Source: an uncultured Mycobacteriaceae bacterium (GTDB lineage: Bacteria; Actinomycetota; Actinomycetes; Mycobacteriales; Mycobacteriaceae). From it: a stretch of DNA of 64,000 nt. Below, piece by piece: positions 25,233 through 33,505 of the stretch. Below the pieces are notes generated by a model, which was not told the origin of the DNA, ran no database searches, and was given only the letters and a program-made list of their open reading frames with translations. How positions within the stretch are numbered: the stretch's first letter is position 1; each line of letters begins with the position of its first letter. The stretch is from contig CADEGF010000016.1 of assembly GCA_902826815.1 (NCBI GenBank), positions 46,243-110,242 on the forward strand. Reading direction: 5' to 3'. A program made the translations under genes and the position numbers.

Positions 25233-25246
25233 TATAACCTGTTATA
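25233..25246 (-). promoter_or_regulatory. 14-bp palindrome at the cysD promoter
   Basis: TATAAC-CT-GTTATA, perfect inverted repeat, 55-68 bases before the cysD ATG and overlapping or just following the -10. AT-rich in GC-rich surroundings. It is well placed as an operator for a sulfur-responsive repressor; the regulator is not in the window. Confidence 0.5.
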
Positions 25247-25272
25247 AAACCAGCCTTGGCCTGCGATGTCAA
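25244..25272 (-). promoter_or_regulatory. cysD promoter
   Basis: Minus strand: TTGACA (25272-25267), 17-base spacer, TTTTAT (25249-25244). A perfect -35 with standard spacing. Alternative -10 hexamers (TATAAC) lie 3 bases further on, inside the palindrome. Transcription would start about 60 bases before cysD. Confidence 0.55.
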
Positions 25273-25284
25273 CGCCCGACGCTG

Positions 25285-25346
25285 CGCGAGCGTGCGCAAA
25301 ATGCCAATTGTTTGCGGCGTGGCGTGTGCAGACACGCACCCTCGCG
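25285..25346. repeat. imperfect palindromic element between cysD and the thioesterase gene
   Basis: Arms CGCGAGCGTGCG (25285-25296) and CGCACCCTCGCG (25335-25346) pair at 11 of 12 positions around a 38-base centre with GCAAAATG and TTTGCGGCG. The CGCGAG...GCAAAA composition resembles the element at 36601-36660. It fits a dispersed mycobacterial palindromic (REP-like) repeat, but only a genome-wide count would show that. Confidence 0.45.
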
Positions 25347-25413
25347 GGGCGAAGTGACCAGTTCGAAGGCCGAGGGGCTACCTGGCGGGTAATTGAAACG
25401 CCTCCCGCCTTCG

Positions 25414-25851
25414 ATGACACTCCAAGACATGTCACTTGCAGATGCGCGGACCGGCGCCGACGTCATGGCGCAGTTCATCCCGGCCTGTCCCCTCGCGGCC
25501 AAGCTCGGCATCGTCGCCGAGACACTCGAGGGCGACGAGGTGCGGCTGCGGCTGCCGTTCGACACCACCAACGTGACGCTCGGCGACATGGTGCACGGCG
25601 GCGCGATCGCGACCCTCGCCGACATGACGGTGATGGCTGCCGCCTGGACGCGCGCCGAGGTCCCCGACTCGTTGCGCGGGGTCACCACATCGCTGTCGAT
25701 GCAGTTCCTCGCACCCGCACGGGCCACCGACCTGATCGGCGTCGGCAGGGTGCTGCGGCGTGGCAAGACACTGGTCAACTGCGACGTCGACGTCGTAACG
25801 CCCGACGGCGAGGCGGTGGCCAAGGCGATCGCCACCTACAAGGTCGGCTGA
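25414..25851 (+). CDS. PaaI-family hotdog thioesterase
   Basis: Hotdog-fold acyl-CoA thioesterase of about 145 residues. The family signature is present: TLGDMVHGGAIATLADMTVMAA, read here in parts, with the HGG turn and the helix Asp. Start uncertain: ATG 25414 (MTLQDMSL) is used; TTG 25393 and ATG 25429 are in frame, and none has a clear ribosome site. It is divergent from cysD, and its last 16 bases overlap the convergent cyclase-fold gene. Substrate unknown. Confidence 0.8.
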   Translation: MTLQDMSLADARTGADVMAQFIPACPLAAKLGIVAETLEGDEVRLRLPFDTTNVTLGDMVHGGAIATLADMTVMAAAWTRAEVPDSLRGVTTSLSMQFLAPARATDLIGVGRVLRRGKTLVNCDVDVVTPDGEAVAKAIATYKVG

Positions 25852-26816
25852 GCCGCATCCCACCAGTCGAGCACTCGTGTGCCGTAGAGGGTGAGCCACT
25901 TCGACGGCTCGCCCGCCGGTGCATCGACTTCGAACCACACCCGGCCGGGTTTGCGGCCCGCCTGCAGCCATGTGCCGTCGGGCTGCCGTGCGGTCCGGAT
26001 CAGTTCGATCGCCTCACCGATGCGGGGGTCCGGCGTGACGTCGTCCAAGCGCGACGACTCCCGGAAGTAGTCGGCGGCGTTGAGCGCGCTGTAGACCCAA
26101 TACACCGGATAACCGAAGCGCTCCACCCATGGCCCCACCATGTCGCCCGCCGACAACCGACGACACAGGTTACGGTCGAGCAGGTACTCCTGCCCCGCAT
26201 GGCGAGCTGCGCGTGTCGCGGTGCTGTCGGTGTCGAGCTCGTAGGCCAGTAATCCCTTGAGCGAGTTGAGCGTTGAGTGAAACGACGATCGCTCGGAGCC
26301 ATTTACCCACTCGCAGTTCCATCCGCCGTCGGACAGCCGGTGTTCAACGAACCAGTCCGCGATGCCCGTGACATCGGCGCCGAGCCAAACTCCGTTGGCG
26401 AGCGTCCACGCGTTGATACAGCAGTCGACCTCGCCGCCCCAGTAGGGCAGGTCGTCGTACTCCCACCGGGCGTTCTCGGCGAGCAACTCGACTGTCCCGC
26501 GCTCGCGCAGGACCGCGGCGTCAAGGCCCCACTCCCGCAGTGCGTTGAGTGTCCACGTCGTCGCGGTCCACGGCTGGCCGTCCTCGGCCGCCTCGGACCC
26601 CTCGACGTCGAAGTCCGCAGGGAAGAACGCACCGCCCGCCCACTGGCCGTCGGGATCCTGCAGCGCGAGTAGTCGCGCGCCGAACCCTTCGGTGGCGATC
26701 CTCGCGCGGGTCGCGTCCCACACGTCGAGCGCCTCGCCAAGGAGGTCACGCTCGACCTGCCAACGCAACGCCGGGTCGGAATCCAGTAGCCAGGCAGTCA
26801 GAGACTCGGCGACCAT
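25836..26816 (-). CDS. terpenoid-cyclase/prenyltransferase-fold (alpha-alpha toroid) protein
   Basis: 326-residue cytoplasmic protein rich in Trp and helix pairs. It has repeated motifs such as DPDGQWAGG, LSDGGWNCEW and QPDGTWLQ that resemble the QW motifs of squalene-cyclase-like toroids. The catalytic DxDD of squalene-hopene cyclase and the DDxxD of class I synthases are not seen, so cyclase activity is doubtful. Commonly annotated as a squalene-cyclase-like hypothetical. The 3' end overlaps the thioesterase gene tail to tail. It lies downstream of, and on the same strand as, the P450/dehydrogenase operon (14 bases), and may belong to it. Confidence 0.7.
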   Translation of the reverse strand: MVAESLTAWLLDSDPALRWQVERDLLGEALDVWDATRARIATEGFGARLLALQDPDGQWAGGAFFPADFDVEGSEAAEDGQPWTATTWTLNALREWGLDAAVLRERGTVELLAENARWEYDDLPYWGGEVDCCINAWTLANGVWLGADVTGIADWFVEHRLSDGGWNCEWVNGSERSSFHSTLNSLKGLLAYELDTDSTATRAARHAGQEYLLDRNLCRRLSAGDMVGPWVERFGYPVYWVYSALNAADYFRESSRLDDVTPDPRIGEAIELIRTARQPDGTWLQAGRKPGRVWFEVDAPAGEPSKWLTLYGTRVLDWWDAAQPTL

Positions 26817-26830
26817 TGGCCCGACTGTAG

Positions 26831-27871
26831 TCAGCCGTTCGGTGTGATGACGGCGCGTCCCTGAATCTTGCCGTCGTGCAACAAGTCGTAGGCGTGCGCC
26901 GCATCATCGAGGGTGAAGTGTTCGACGAGCATCGTGATTTTGCCGGTCTGGGCGAGGCTGATCACCTCGATCAGCTCGGGAATGGTGCCCCAGAACGGCG
27001 ACGCGACAGAGCATTCCTTCGCCGGGCTGTTGAAGTTCACGGCGAGGGCGGCGTTACCGAGCCCGACGATGGTGAGGTGCCCGAGCACCCGTGACACCGC
27101 GGCGGCCATCGTGAGTGTCGGGCTGACCCCGACCAGATCGAGAACGAGTTCGGCGCCCTGCGCCTTCGTGATGTCCTTGATGCGCTTGACCGCATCGTCA
27201 CCGGAAATCAGAGCTTCGTCGGCGCCGAGAGTCTTCGCGATCTCAAGCTTGTCAGCTGAGGTATCCACGGCGACAACGGTTGTCGCACCGCTCAGCGCTT
27301 TGAGCACCTGGATGGCCATCTGCCCTAGACCGCCCGCGCCGATGACGACCGCGGTGGACCCCGGCCCCAGCAGGTGAGCCGACCGCTTCACGGCGTGATA
27401 GCTGGTCAGACCCGCGTCGGACAGCGGGGCCGCCTCCCGAGGATCCAAATCACCCAGTGGAATCAGATAGCGGGCTGCGGGGACGAGGAGGTACTCGGCC
27501 ATCCCGCCGTCCGTGCCACCGAGGCCACCGAGACTGGGGTTACCCGGGGTCTGGCAGTAGTTCTCCAGCCCCTGACGACAGTTCATGCACAGCCCGCAAC
27601 CCCACGGGCCGTAGACGATGACGGGATCACCCGGCTCGAAACCTGTTGCACCCGGCCCCATCTTCTCCACCCAGCCGGCGTTCTCATGCCCGAGGGTGAA
27701 CGGCAGCGTGAAAGCCTGTGTCCCAGCGGGTGCTTCCAAGATATGCAGGTCCGAGTGGCAGGCTCCGGCGCCGCCGACCTTGACCAGGACCTCTCCCGGC
27801 CCTGGTTCTGGCACCGGCACGTCCCGGAGTTGGCCCGGCTGTTGCCATTCGACGAACTGGAACGCCTTGAT
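26831..27871 (-). CDS. zinc-dependent alcohol dehydrogenase (MDR family), probable ATC start
   Basis: NAD(P)-dependent medium-chain dehydrogenase of 346 residues if started at ATC 27871. Catalytic Zn Cys in GACHSDLHI, GHENAGWVE, structural-Zn region CGLCMNCRQGLENYC, Rossmann GAGGLGQMA. The first GTG (27820) would drop the first beta-strand (KAFQFVEWQQPG), which is conserved in the family. No ATG/GTG/TTG lies between that strand and the P450 stop. GAGG at 27879-27882 sits 7 bases before an in-frame ATC, so ATC is the likely start. It probably oxidises the alcohol formed by the adjacent P450. Confidence 0.85.
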   Translation of the reverse strand: MKAFQFVEWQQPGQLRDVPVPEPGPGEVLVKVGGAGACHSDLHILEAPAGTQAFTLPFTLGHENAGWVEKMGPGATGFEPGDPVIVYGPWGCGLCMNCRQGLENYCQTPGNPSLGGLGGTDGGMAEYLLVPAARYLIPLGDLDPREAAPLSDAGLTSYHAVKRSAHLLGPGSTAVVIGAGGLGQMAIQVLKALSGATTVVAVDTSADKLEIAKTLGADEALISGDDAVKRIKDITKAQGAELVLDLVGVSPTLTMAAAVSRVLGHLTIVGLGNAALAVNFNSPAKECSVASPFWGTIPELIEVISLAQTGKITMLVEHFTLDDAAHAYDLLHDGKIQGRAVITPNG

Positions 27872-27880
27872 TTCGCGACC

Positions 27881-29155
27881 TCAGTCCTTGATCCGGTCGA
27901 ACTCGACCTCGAGATGCAGCGGCCCGCGGAACACCTGGTTCTGCCGGTACGGCGGCGGGTCGACGACCAGACGCGGGTTCTCCACGCGGCGCAGGAACGT
28001 CTCAAGAGCGATGTTCACCTCAAGGCGCGCCAGTGGTCCACCGACACAGCTGTGCACGCCGCGGCCCCAGCCCACGTGTTGATTATCCGGCCGCAGGATG
28101 TCGAACTTCTCAGGGTCGGGGAACCGTTTCGGGTCGCGGTTAGCGGCGCCGTAGAGCAGATGCACCGCGGAGCCGGCCGGGATCACGACGCCGCCGACCT
28201 CGACGTCGGCGGTGACGCTGCGACTGGGGAAGAACTGCACGGCCGACTGCAGCCGCAGGACTTCCTCGATCGCCTTGGGGATCAGGTCCGGCTTCTCGCG
28301 CAGCAGGTCGAGAGACTCCGGGTTTCGCAGCAGAAGCAGCACACAATGCGCGATGGTGTTGACCGTCGAGTCATGTCCGGCGATCAGCAGCAGCTGCGCA
28401 TTGGCCGCAGCCTCGGCGGGCGCCATCGCGCCGTCGGGGCCCTCGGTATCGCTCACCAACTTCGACAACACGTTGTCACCGGGCTCTTTCACAAAGCCCT
28501 CGATCAGACCGGCCATGTACTGCTTCATTGCCGCCATGCTTTCGCGGCCCTTTTCCAGGCGTGCCTGCCCTTCTTCGGTGGCGGCGTCCGGCCCTAGGTC
28601 CGTGCCGGCCATGAAGTCGAAGATCCACTTGTGGAAGGTGGGTTCGTCCTTCACCGGGACACCCAGGATCTGGCAGATCACTGCAACCGGCACCGGATAG
28701 GCATAATCGTCGACCACGTCGAAGACGTTGCCGCCCTTGGCTTTCACCTTGTCCAGCGAGTCGTTGCACAAGATCTGGATATCGGCCGCCATGTTGGGGA
28801 TGACGTCCGGGGAGTGCGGTGGCGCGAAGTGCCGCATCACCTGGCGTCTCGCCCTGTCGTGCTTGGCGGGGTCGGACACGATCAAGCTCGGCTCGCGGCC
28901 GTAGGCCTGCATGTGGTCGGCACCGACATCGGGCGCATCGGCCGCGGGCTTGGCCGAGATAGGGCTCTTCGAGATGTCGGAGCTCACGTGCGGGTCGTGC
29001 GCGAGCTGCAGTAGCTCGCGGTAGCCGGTGACGACGTAGACCTTGTCGGCGACCTGCACGACCGGTGTCTTCCGAAGCTCGTCGAAGAACCTGTAGGGGT
29101 CGTGACGGTTCTCGTACTTCATCGCCTCGGTCCATGCAGTCTCTGCGGTTGTCAT
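27881..29155 (-). CDS. cytochrome P450
   Basis: Soluble bacterial class I P450 of 424 residues. I-helix LLLIAGHDSTVNT (AGxDS), K-helix EEVLRLQS, and the heme loop GWGRGVHSCVGG with Cys near 370. The ferredoxin and its reductase are encoded upstream and an alcohol dehydrogenase downstream, so the operon encodes a complete hydroxylation-plus-oxidation chain. Substrate unknown; mycobacterial relatives hydroxylate sterols, terpenes or fatty acids. Confidence 0.92.
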   Translation of the reverse strand: MTTAETAWTEAMKYENRHDPYRFFDELRKTPVVQVADKVYVVTGYRELLQLAHDPHVSSDISKSPISAKPAADAPDVGADHMQAYGREPSLIVSDPAKHDRARRQVMRHFAPPHSPDVIPNMAADIQILCNDSLDKVKAKGGNVFDVVDDYAYPVPVAVICQILGVPVKDEPTFHKWIFDFMAGTDLGPDAATEEGQARLEKGRESMAAMKQYMAGLIEGFVKEPGDNVLSKLVSDTEGPDGAMAPAEAAANAQLLLIAGHDSTVNTIAHCVLLLLRNPESLDLLREKPDLIPKAIEEVLRLQSAVQFFPSRSVTADVEVGGVVIPAGSAVHLLYGAANRDPKRFPDPEKFDILRPDNQHVGWGRGVHSCVGGPLARLEVNIALETFLRRVENPRLVVDPPPYRQNQVFRGPLHLEVEFDRIKD

Positions 29156-29178
29156 GGCGACTTCTTTCCTGGGGCGGG

Positions 29179-30582
29179 CTAGCGGCTCTTGGCGCGGAAC
29201 TCGGCGCCGCGGGATGTCGGGTCGTGGCCGGTGAGCACGACGTCGGGAATGCCGGTCGGCGCGCGCGGATCACCGAAGCGGGCCGACATCACCTCCGAGT
29301 TCACCGGCTCGTCGTAACCCGGCGGCGGTGGCGGGAACGGCGCCGACTGTTCGATGAGCCTGCCGTAGTACTCCAGCCACTTGCCGTGGTTGAAGGTGAT
29401 GGCTCCGACGATGCGGCCGTTCTTGCCGAAGGCGGCGGCGAAACGAAGATCCTCGACCGAGCCCTGGGTGAACACGATCTCGTCACCGAACGAGCACACG
29501 CCGACGCCCTTGATGTTGACGCCGAACTGGCCGGACCAGAACTGGGGCAGCGGCAGGTGCGGGCGGCGTCCTCTCTCGAGGTTGACCATGTTGTGTGCCG
29601 CGGTCTGGGCGCCGAGCACGGCGGCGTCCACGTGCTCGATCGCCATGAACTGGTATTCGTAAAGCACGTGGGGGGCCCGCGCGATGTCGCCAGCGACGAA
29701 GATGTTGTCGGTCACCACGCCGTTGACGTCGAAGGCGCGGCACCCGGCGTCGCAGGCCACCCCCCAGAATCCGGCGGCCAGGTCGGCGCCTTCGAGCCAT
29801 TCGATGTTCCGCACGGACCCCAGCGAAGCCACCACCACATCGACGTCGAGCGTGGTGCCGTCGGAGAGCTTGGCGCGCCTGACATGTCCGTCGGCGTCAC
29901 CCTCGAGCGCCTCCACAGCCACCCCGGTACGCAGGTCGACTCCGGCGTCGCGTTGCATCTTGGCGGCGATGTCGCCGATGACCCCGCCGAGCGGCCCCAC
30001 CAGAGGTGCGCTGGAGCGTTCCGCGACCGTCACATCCAGTCCCAGATCGCGGCAGACCGAGGCCATTTCGGAGCCGATGAAGCCCGCGCCGACGATCAGC
30101 ACCCGCTTGGGCCTGGCCCTGAACGCCGCCTGAATCTCCGCGGCATCATCGCTGGTGCGCAGCGTGTAGAGACCCTTCAGCTTGGCCTCTTCGGGGTTGA
30201 ACCAGGCGCGGGACCGGACTCCAGTGGCGATCAACAGCCGGTCGTAGGGCACCTTGTCGCCGTTGGCCAGCAGCACTTCCCGGTTGTCGCGGTCCAGTCC
30301 GGTCGCCGCCACGCCGAGCCGCCAGTCCGCATCGACGGACCGCATCCGCGGCAGCTTGGTGTTACCCGCAGGCACCCACCCCTTGAGCACCTGCTTGGAA
30401 AGCGGCGGCCGGTCGTAGGGCTCGTGGACCTCGTCACCGATGATGGTCAGCGAGCCGGTGAACCCCTCGTCGCGCAACGCCTCCGCGGCACGGAGTCCGG
30501 CCAGCGAGGCGCCGACGATCACGATCCGCCCCTCCGCCTTGAAGGTCCTGACGATCTCGTCGATCAGCGGATGCGTGCTCAC
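29179..30582 (-). CDS. ferredoxin reductase (FAD/NAD-dependent)
   Basis: FAD-dependent pyridine nucleotide-disulfide fold reductase of 467 residues. FAD motif IVIVGASLAGLRAAEAL near residue 20, NAD motif VLIVGAGFIGSEMA in the middle, and VFVAGDIAR-type FAD-contact block (NIFVAGDIARAPH). At 467 residues it is longer than putidaredoxin reductase, with about 50 extra C-terminal residues. GTG 30582 overlaps the ferredoxin stop (GTGA 30579-30582). It carries electrons from NAD(P)H to the ferredoxin for the P450. Confidence 0.9.
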   Translation of the reverse strand: MSTHPLIDEIVRTFKAEGRIVIVGASLAGLRAAEALRDEGFTGSLTIIGDEVHEPYDRPPLSKQVLKGWVPAGNTKLPRMRSVDADWRLGVAATGLDRDNREVLLANGDKVPYDRLLIATGVRSRAWFNPEEAKLKGLYTLRTSDDAAEIQAAFRARPKRVLIVGAGFIGSEMASVCRDLGLDVTVAERSSAPLVGPLGGVIGDIAAKMQRDAGVDLRTGVAVEALEGDADGHVRRAKLSDGTTLDVDVVVASLGSVRNIEWLEGADLAAGFWGVACDAGCRAFDVNGVVTDNIFVAGDIARAPHVLYEYQFMAIEHVDAAVLGAQTAAHNMVNLERGRRPHLPLPQFWSGQFGVNIKGVGVCSFGDEIVFTQGSVEDLRFAAAFGKNGRIVGAITFNHGKWLEYYGRLIEQSAPFPPPPPGYDEPVNSEVMSARFGDPRAPTGIPDVVLTGHDPTSRGAEFRAKSR

Positions 30583-30794
30583 TTCGTCGTCCTGTCCGAG
30601 GGCGGGTCCATCTCCGCGATGATGGCCTGCACCGGACACGACGCAACCGCACGCGCCACCTGCTGGCGTTGCGAATCATCGGGGTTCGGGTCGTACGCGA
30701 GCGCCTCCTCGCCCTGCAGTCGAAGGACTTCCGGCGCCAGCGGAACGCACTGCGCGTACCCAAGGCATCGATTCAGATCCACCACAATGCGCAT
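30579..30794 (-). CDS. [3Fe-4S]-type ferredoxin
   Basis: 71-residue electron carrier for the P450. Cys motif C10-LGYAQ-C16 with Tyr where a [4Fe-4S] protein has the extra Cys, and a later CPVQAI. This is the usual mycobacterial P450 ferredoxin pattern of a three-iron cluster with a variable residue. ATG 30794 has a GAGAGAG site upstream. First gene of the P450 operon; the 130-base gap before it holds a TACTGT -10-like hexamer only. Confidence 0.9.
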   Translation of the reverse strand: MRIVVDLNRCLGYAQCVPLAPEVLRLQGEEALAYDPNPDDSQRQQVARAVASCPVQAIIAEMDPPSDRTTK

Positions 30795-30924
30795 GGCTGT
30801 CGGCTCTCTCTCAACCGGCGCTGAGGGCTGGTCAGCGCTGCTCCCGTCTGGCAACGGGAAGGGGCTGACAGTACCGCTTACGCGGCCGCGAATTACGCGA
30901 TTAGCCCGTTGTGCCACGCCCGGT

Positions 30925-31416
30925 TCAGGTGGTGACCTCGTTGAGCCTGCCGGTGGCGACGTCGAAGACGAAGCCGCGCAACGACTCGTGCTTGGTGACG
31001 AACGGGCTTGCCTCGATCCGGCGGATCGACTGACGCACGTCCTCGTCCGGATCCGGGAACGACTCGGCGGCCCACTCCGGTTTGATGCCGGTGTCCTCCT
31101 GGATGGACCGCTTGAAGTCGTCGTCGGTGAACGTCAACATGCCGCAGTCCGTGTGGTGGATGAGGATGATCTCCTTGGTGCCGAGCAGTCGCTGGCTGAT
31201 CGCCAGCGAGCGGATCTCGTCATCGGTCACCACTCCACCGGCATTGCGGATGACGTGGGCCTCGCCCTCGTTCAGGCCGAGGGCCCGGTATACATCGAGC
31301 CTGGCGTCCATGCATGCCACCACGGCGACGTGCTTGCTCGGTGGCAGCGGCAGCGGGCCGGAGAATCTCTTCGCGTACTCCTCGTTGTTCTTCAGGTACT
31401 CATCGGTCACGGTCAT
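30925..31416 (-). CDS. canA: beta-carbonic anhydrase
   Basis: Zinc enzyme of 163 residues converting CO2 to bicarbonate. Zinc ligands C35, H88 and C91 (ACMDAR and IHHTDCG), with the Asp37-Arg39 dyad. Orthologue of Rv1284 by sequence and by its place between opp and cys genes. AAGGAGG lies 7 bases before ATG 31416. Monocistronic: the 60-bp palindromic repeat lies upstream. Confidence 0.93.
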   Translation of the reverse strand: MTVTDEYLKNNEEYAKRFSGPLPLPPSKHVAVVACMDARLDVYRALGLNEGEAHVIRNAGGVVTDDEIRSLAISQRLLGTKEIILIHHTDCGMLTFTDDDFKRSIQEDTGIKPEWAAESFPDPDEDVRQSIRRIEASPFVTKHESLRGFVFDVATGRLNEVTT

Positions 31417-31503
31417 TTCGACCTCCTTGTCGGCTCGCAAGCGCCCCGACGATAACAACACGGCGCTGTGCCGCCACGAGTCGGAATCACCCCGATTTCT
31501 CCC

Positions 31504-31563
31504 GCGAACGTTCCTTACCGGTCGAAATTTTCGTGATTTCTCGACTGGTACGGAACGTTAGCG
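31504..31563. repeat. 60-bp palindromic repeat, copy 1 (intergenic)
   Basis: Left arm GCGAACGTTCCTTACCGGTC (31504-31523) and right arm GACTGGTACGGAACGTTAGC (31543-31562) are inverted copies with few mismatches. The arms flank an AT-rich centre. A second 60-base copy, in the opposite orientation, lies inside the ABC transporter gene at 60251-60310. This copy begins 4 bases after the GT39 stop and is the main content of the 31417-31567 gap. Confidence 0.8.
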
Positions 31564-31567
31564 CTCG

Positions 31568-33505
31568 TTAGGTGAGGCGTGCGGTCAGGTCGTAGACCTT
31601 GGTCCCGCCGACGTCGGCCGGGGTGAAGTTCTGCTTTACCCAATCGGTGATCTGGCTGGCGGCGCCGGACTCGCGATGGCCTGGCGGGCCGAAGTGCTCA
31701 CCCTCGACGAAGTACCTCACCTCGTGATCGGCGACATAGCCCTTGAACTGTGCCGGCGTCGGTGAGTTGTCGCTTCCGGTGAATCCACCGATCGCCATGA
31801 TCGACGCACCGCTCTTGAGCTCGAGACTGCTCGCCCCCATCGAACCGATAGTCGCTGCGGCCCAACGGTTGTCATGGCCCTGCAACAACTCGATCAGCGC
31901 GGCGTTCTCAGCCATCCGACCGCCTGGTCCGCCCTGACCGGAGTGTCCGAACGGGTCACCTTTGTTCGGCCCCGATGTGGAGATCGGGCCGTTGTGCGCG
32001 GTCGCGACCGTCTCGACCGCGTAGGCGGCTGGCGCCGCCACTCCGAACAAGATCGCCGCTGCCGCCAGCGCTGCGACCGCACGGCCACGTCTGTGTGCGC
32101 CCGCCGCCAGCAGAACCGCGATGACGATCGAGCCTGCGAGCACGATCCAGCGCAGTGCAGGCAGCCAGTCGGGCGTGCGATCCAGCAGGACGTACGTCCA
32201 CACCCCCGTCGCCGCCGACATCGTCGCCAGCACGAGGCGCGACCACAGCCGGTCCCTGATTCGCCACAGCTCTCGCACCGAGATTCCCACCAGCGCCGCG
32301 ACCGCCGGAGCAAGGGCGACGGTGTAGTACGGGTGAATGGTGCCGTCCATGAAGCTGAACACCGCGGCAGTCACCAGCAGCCACCCACCCCACAACAGCA
32401 GGCTGGCACGGAGCCGGTCCGCTCGGGCGGCCTTGCGGGTCATCCACAGCACGGCCACCAAACCGATCAACGCAGCCGGAAGCAGCCACGACGCTTCTGT
32501 ACCCATCGACTGGCCGAACATCCTGCCGATGCCCGGCTCGCCGCCGAAGAAGATGTTGCCAGCGCGGCCCGGGCCGCCACCGCCGCCTGGTCCGCCGCCG
32601 GGAGGACCGTTGCCCGGCCCACCGCCGGGGAAGCCTCCGCCTGCGATGCGGTCAATGCCGTTGTAGCCCAACGCCAGCTGCAACAGGCTATTGGACGTCG
32701 AGCCGCCGATATAGGGCCGTGAGCCCGCGGGCCACAGCTCGACGAGAGCCAGGTACCAGCCCGCCGACACAATCATCGCCACACCGCCGGCCATCAGCTT
32801 CCACACCCGCTGCCACATCCCGATGGGCGCGGCCACCAGGAACGCCAGTGCCAGCCCCGGTGTGACCAGGAATGCCTGCAGCATCTTCGTCAGGAACGCG
32901 AAGCCAAGTGCGGTACCCGCCAACACCATCCACTTGGTGCCGCCCGTCTCGGTCGCGCGCACCACGTAATACGCTGCGACCACCATCAGCAGAACCAGCA
33001 GCGCGTCTGGGTTGTTGAACCGGAACATCAGCGCCGCCACCGGCGTCAGCGCGAGCGCCGCTCCCGCGATCAAAGCCGCACCGGATCCGCTGCAGCGACG
33101 CACCGCGGCGTACAACACGGCGACCGCGCCGACACCCATCAGCGCCTGCGGCAACAACATGGTGAACGCGCTGAAGCCGAATAGCCTGCCGGACAACACC
33201 ATCACCCAAAGCGCGGCCGGCGGTTTGTCGACGGTGATGGCATTGCCCGCGTCGTGCGATCCGAACAGCCAGGCCGTCAGGTTCTGGGTGCCCGCCTGCG
33301 CGGCGGCCGCGTAGTAGTCGTTGGCCCAGCCGGACGAGCCAAGCCCCCACAGATACAGCACCGCCGTGGCCACCAGCAGACCGAGCAGCGCAGGCGTTTC
33401 CCAGCGCGGCCGTCCCGCAGGCGCTTCAGGTGTCACCAACACCGGGACATGTGGGTCAGCGGTCAGCGTCATCGATTGCATTCCTTCGTCTTTCGGGTGA
33501 GTCAT
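31568..33505 (-). CDS. GT39-family (ArnT/YkcB-like) membrane glycosyltransferase, copy 1
   Basis: GT-C glycosyltransferase of 645 residues with about 12 membrane segments. It uses a polyprenyl-phosphate sugar as donor. Extracytoplasmic loop 1 carries the acidic catalytic site candidate WANDYYAAAAQAG, followed by ITVDKPPAALW. A long Gly/Pro-rich loop lies near residues 290-315 (GGGFPGGGPGNG). The C-terminal soluble domain begins near GSMGASSLELKSG. The ATG overlaps the GT2 stop by four bases. The acceptor is unknown: cell-wall glycan, lipid or protein. The partner GT2 probably makes the lipid-linked donor. Confidence 0.87.
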   Translation of the reverse strand: MTHPKDEGMQSMTLTADPHVPVLVTPEAPAGRPRWETPALLGLLVATAVLYLWGLGSSGWANDYYAAAAQAGTQNLTAWLFGSHDAGNAITVDKPPAALWVMVLSGRLFGFSAFTMLLPQALMGVGAVAVLYAAVRRCSGSGAALIAGAALALTPVAALMFRFNNPDALLVLLMVVAAYYVVRATETGGTKWMVLAGTALGFAFLTKMLQAFLVTPGLALAFLVAAPIGMWQRVWKLMAGGVAMIVSAGWYLALVELWPAGSRPYIGGSTSNSLLQLALGYNGIDRIAGGGFPGGGPGNGPPGGGPGGGGGPGRAGNIFFGGEPGIGRMFGQSMGTEASWLLPAALIGLVAVLWMTRKAARADRLRASLLLWGGWLLVTAAVFSFMDGTIHPYYTVALAPAVAALVGISVRELWRIRDRLWSRLVLATMSAATGVWTYVLLDRTPDWLPALRWIVLAGSIVIAVLLAAGAHRRGRAVAALAAAAILFGVAAPAAYAVETVATAHNGPISTSGPNKGDPFGHSGQGGPGGRMAENAALIELLQGHDNRWAAATIGSMGASSLELKSGASIMAIGGFTGSDNSPTPAQFKGYVADHEVRYFVEGEHFGPPGHRESGAASQITDWVKQNFTPADVGGTKVYDLTARLT

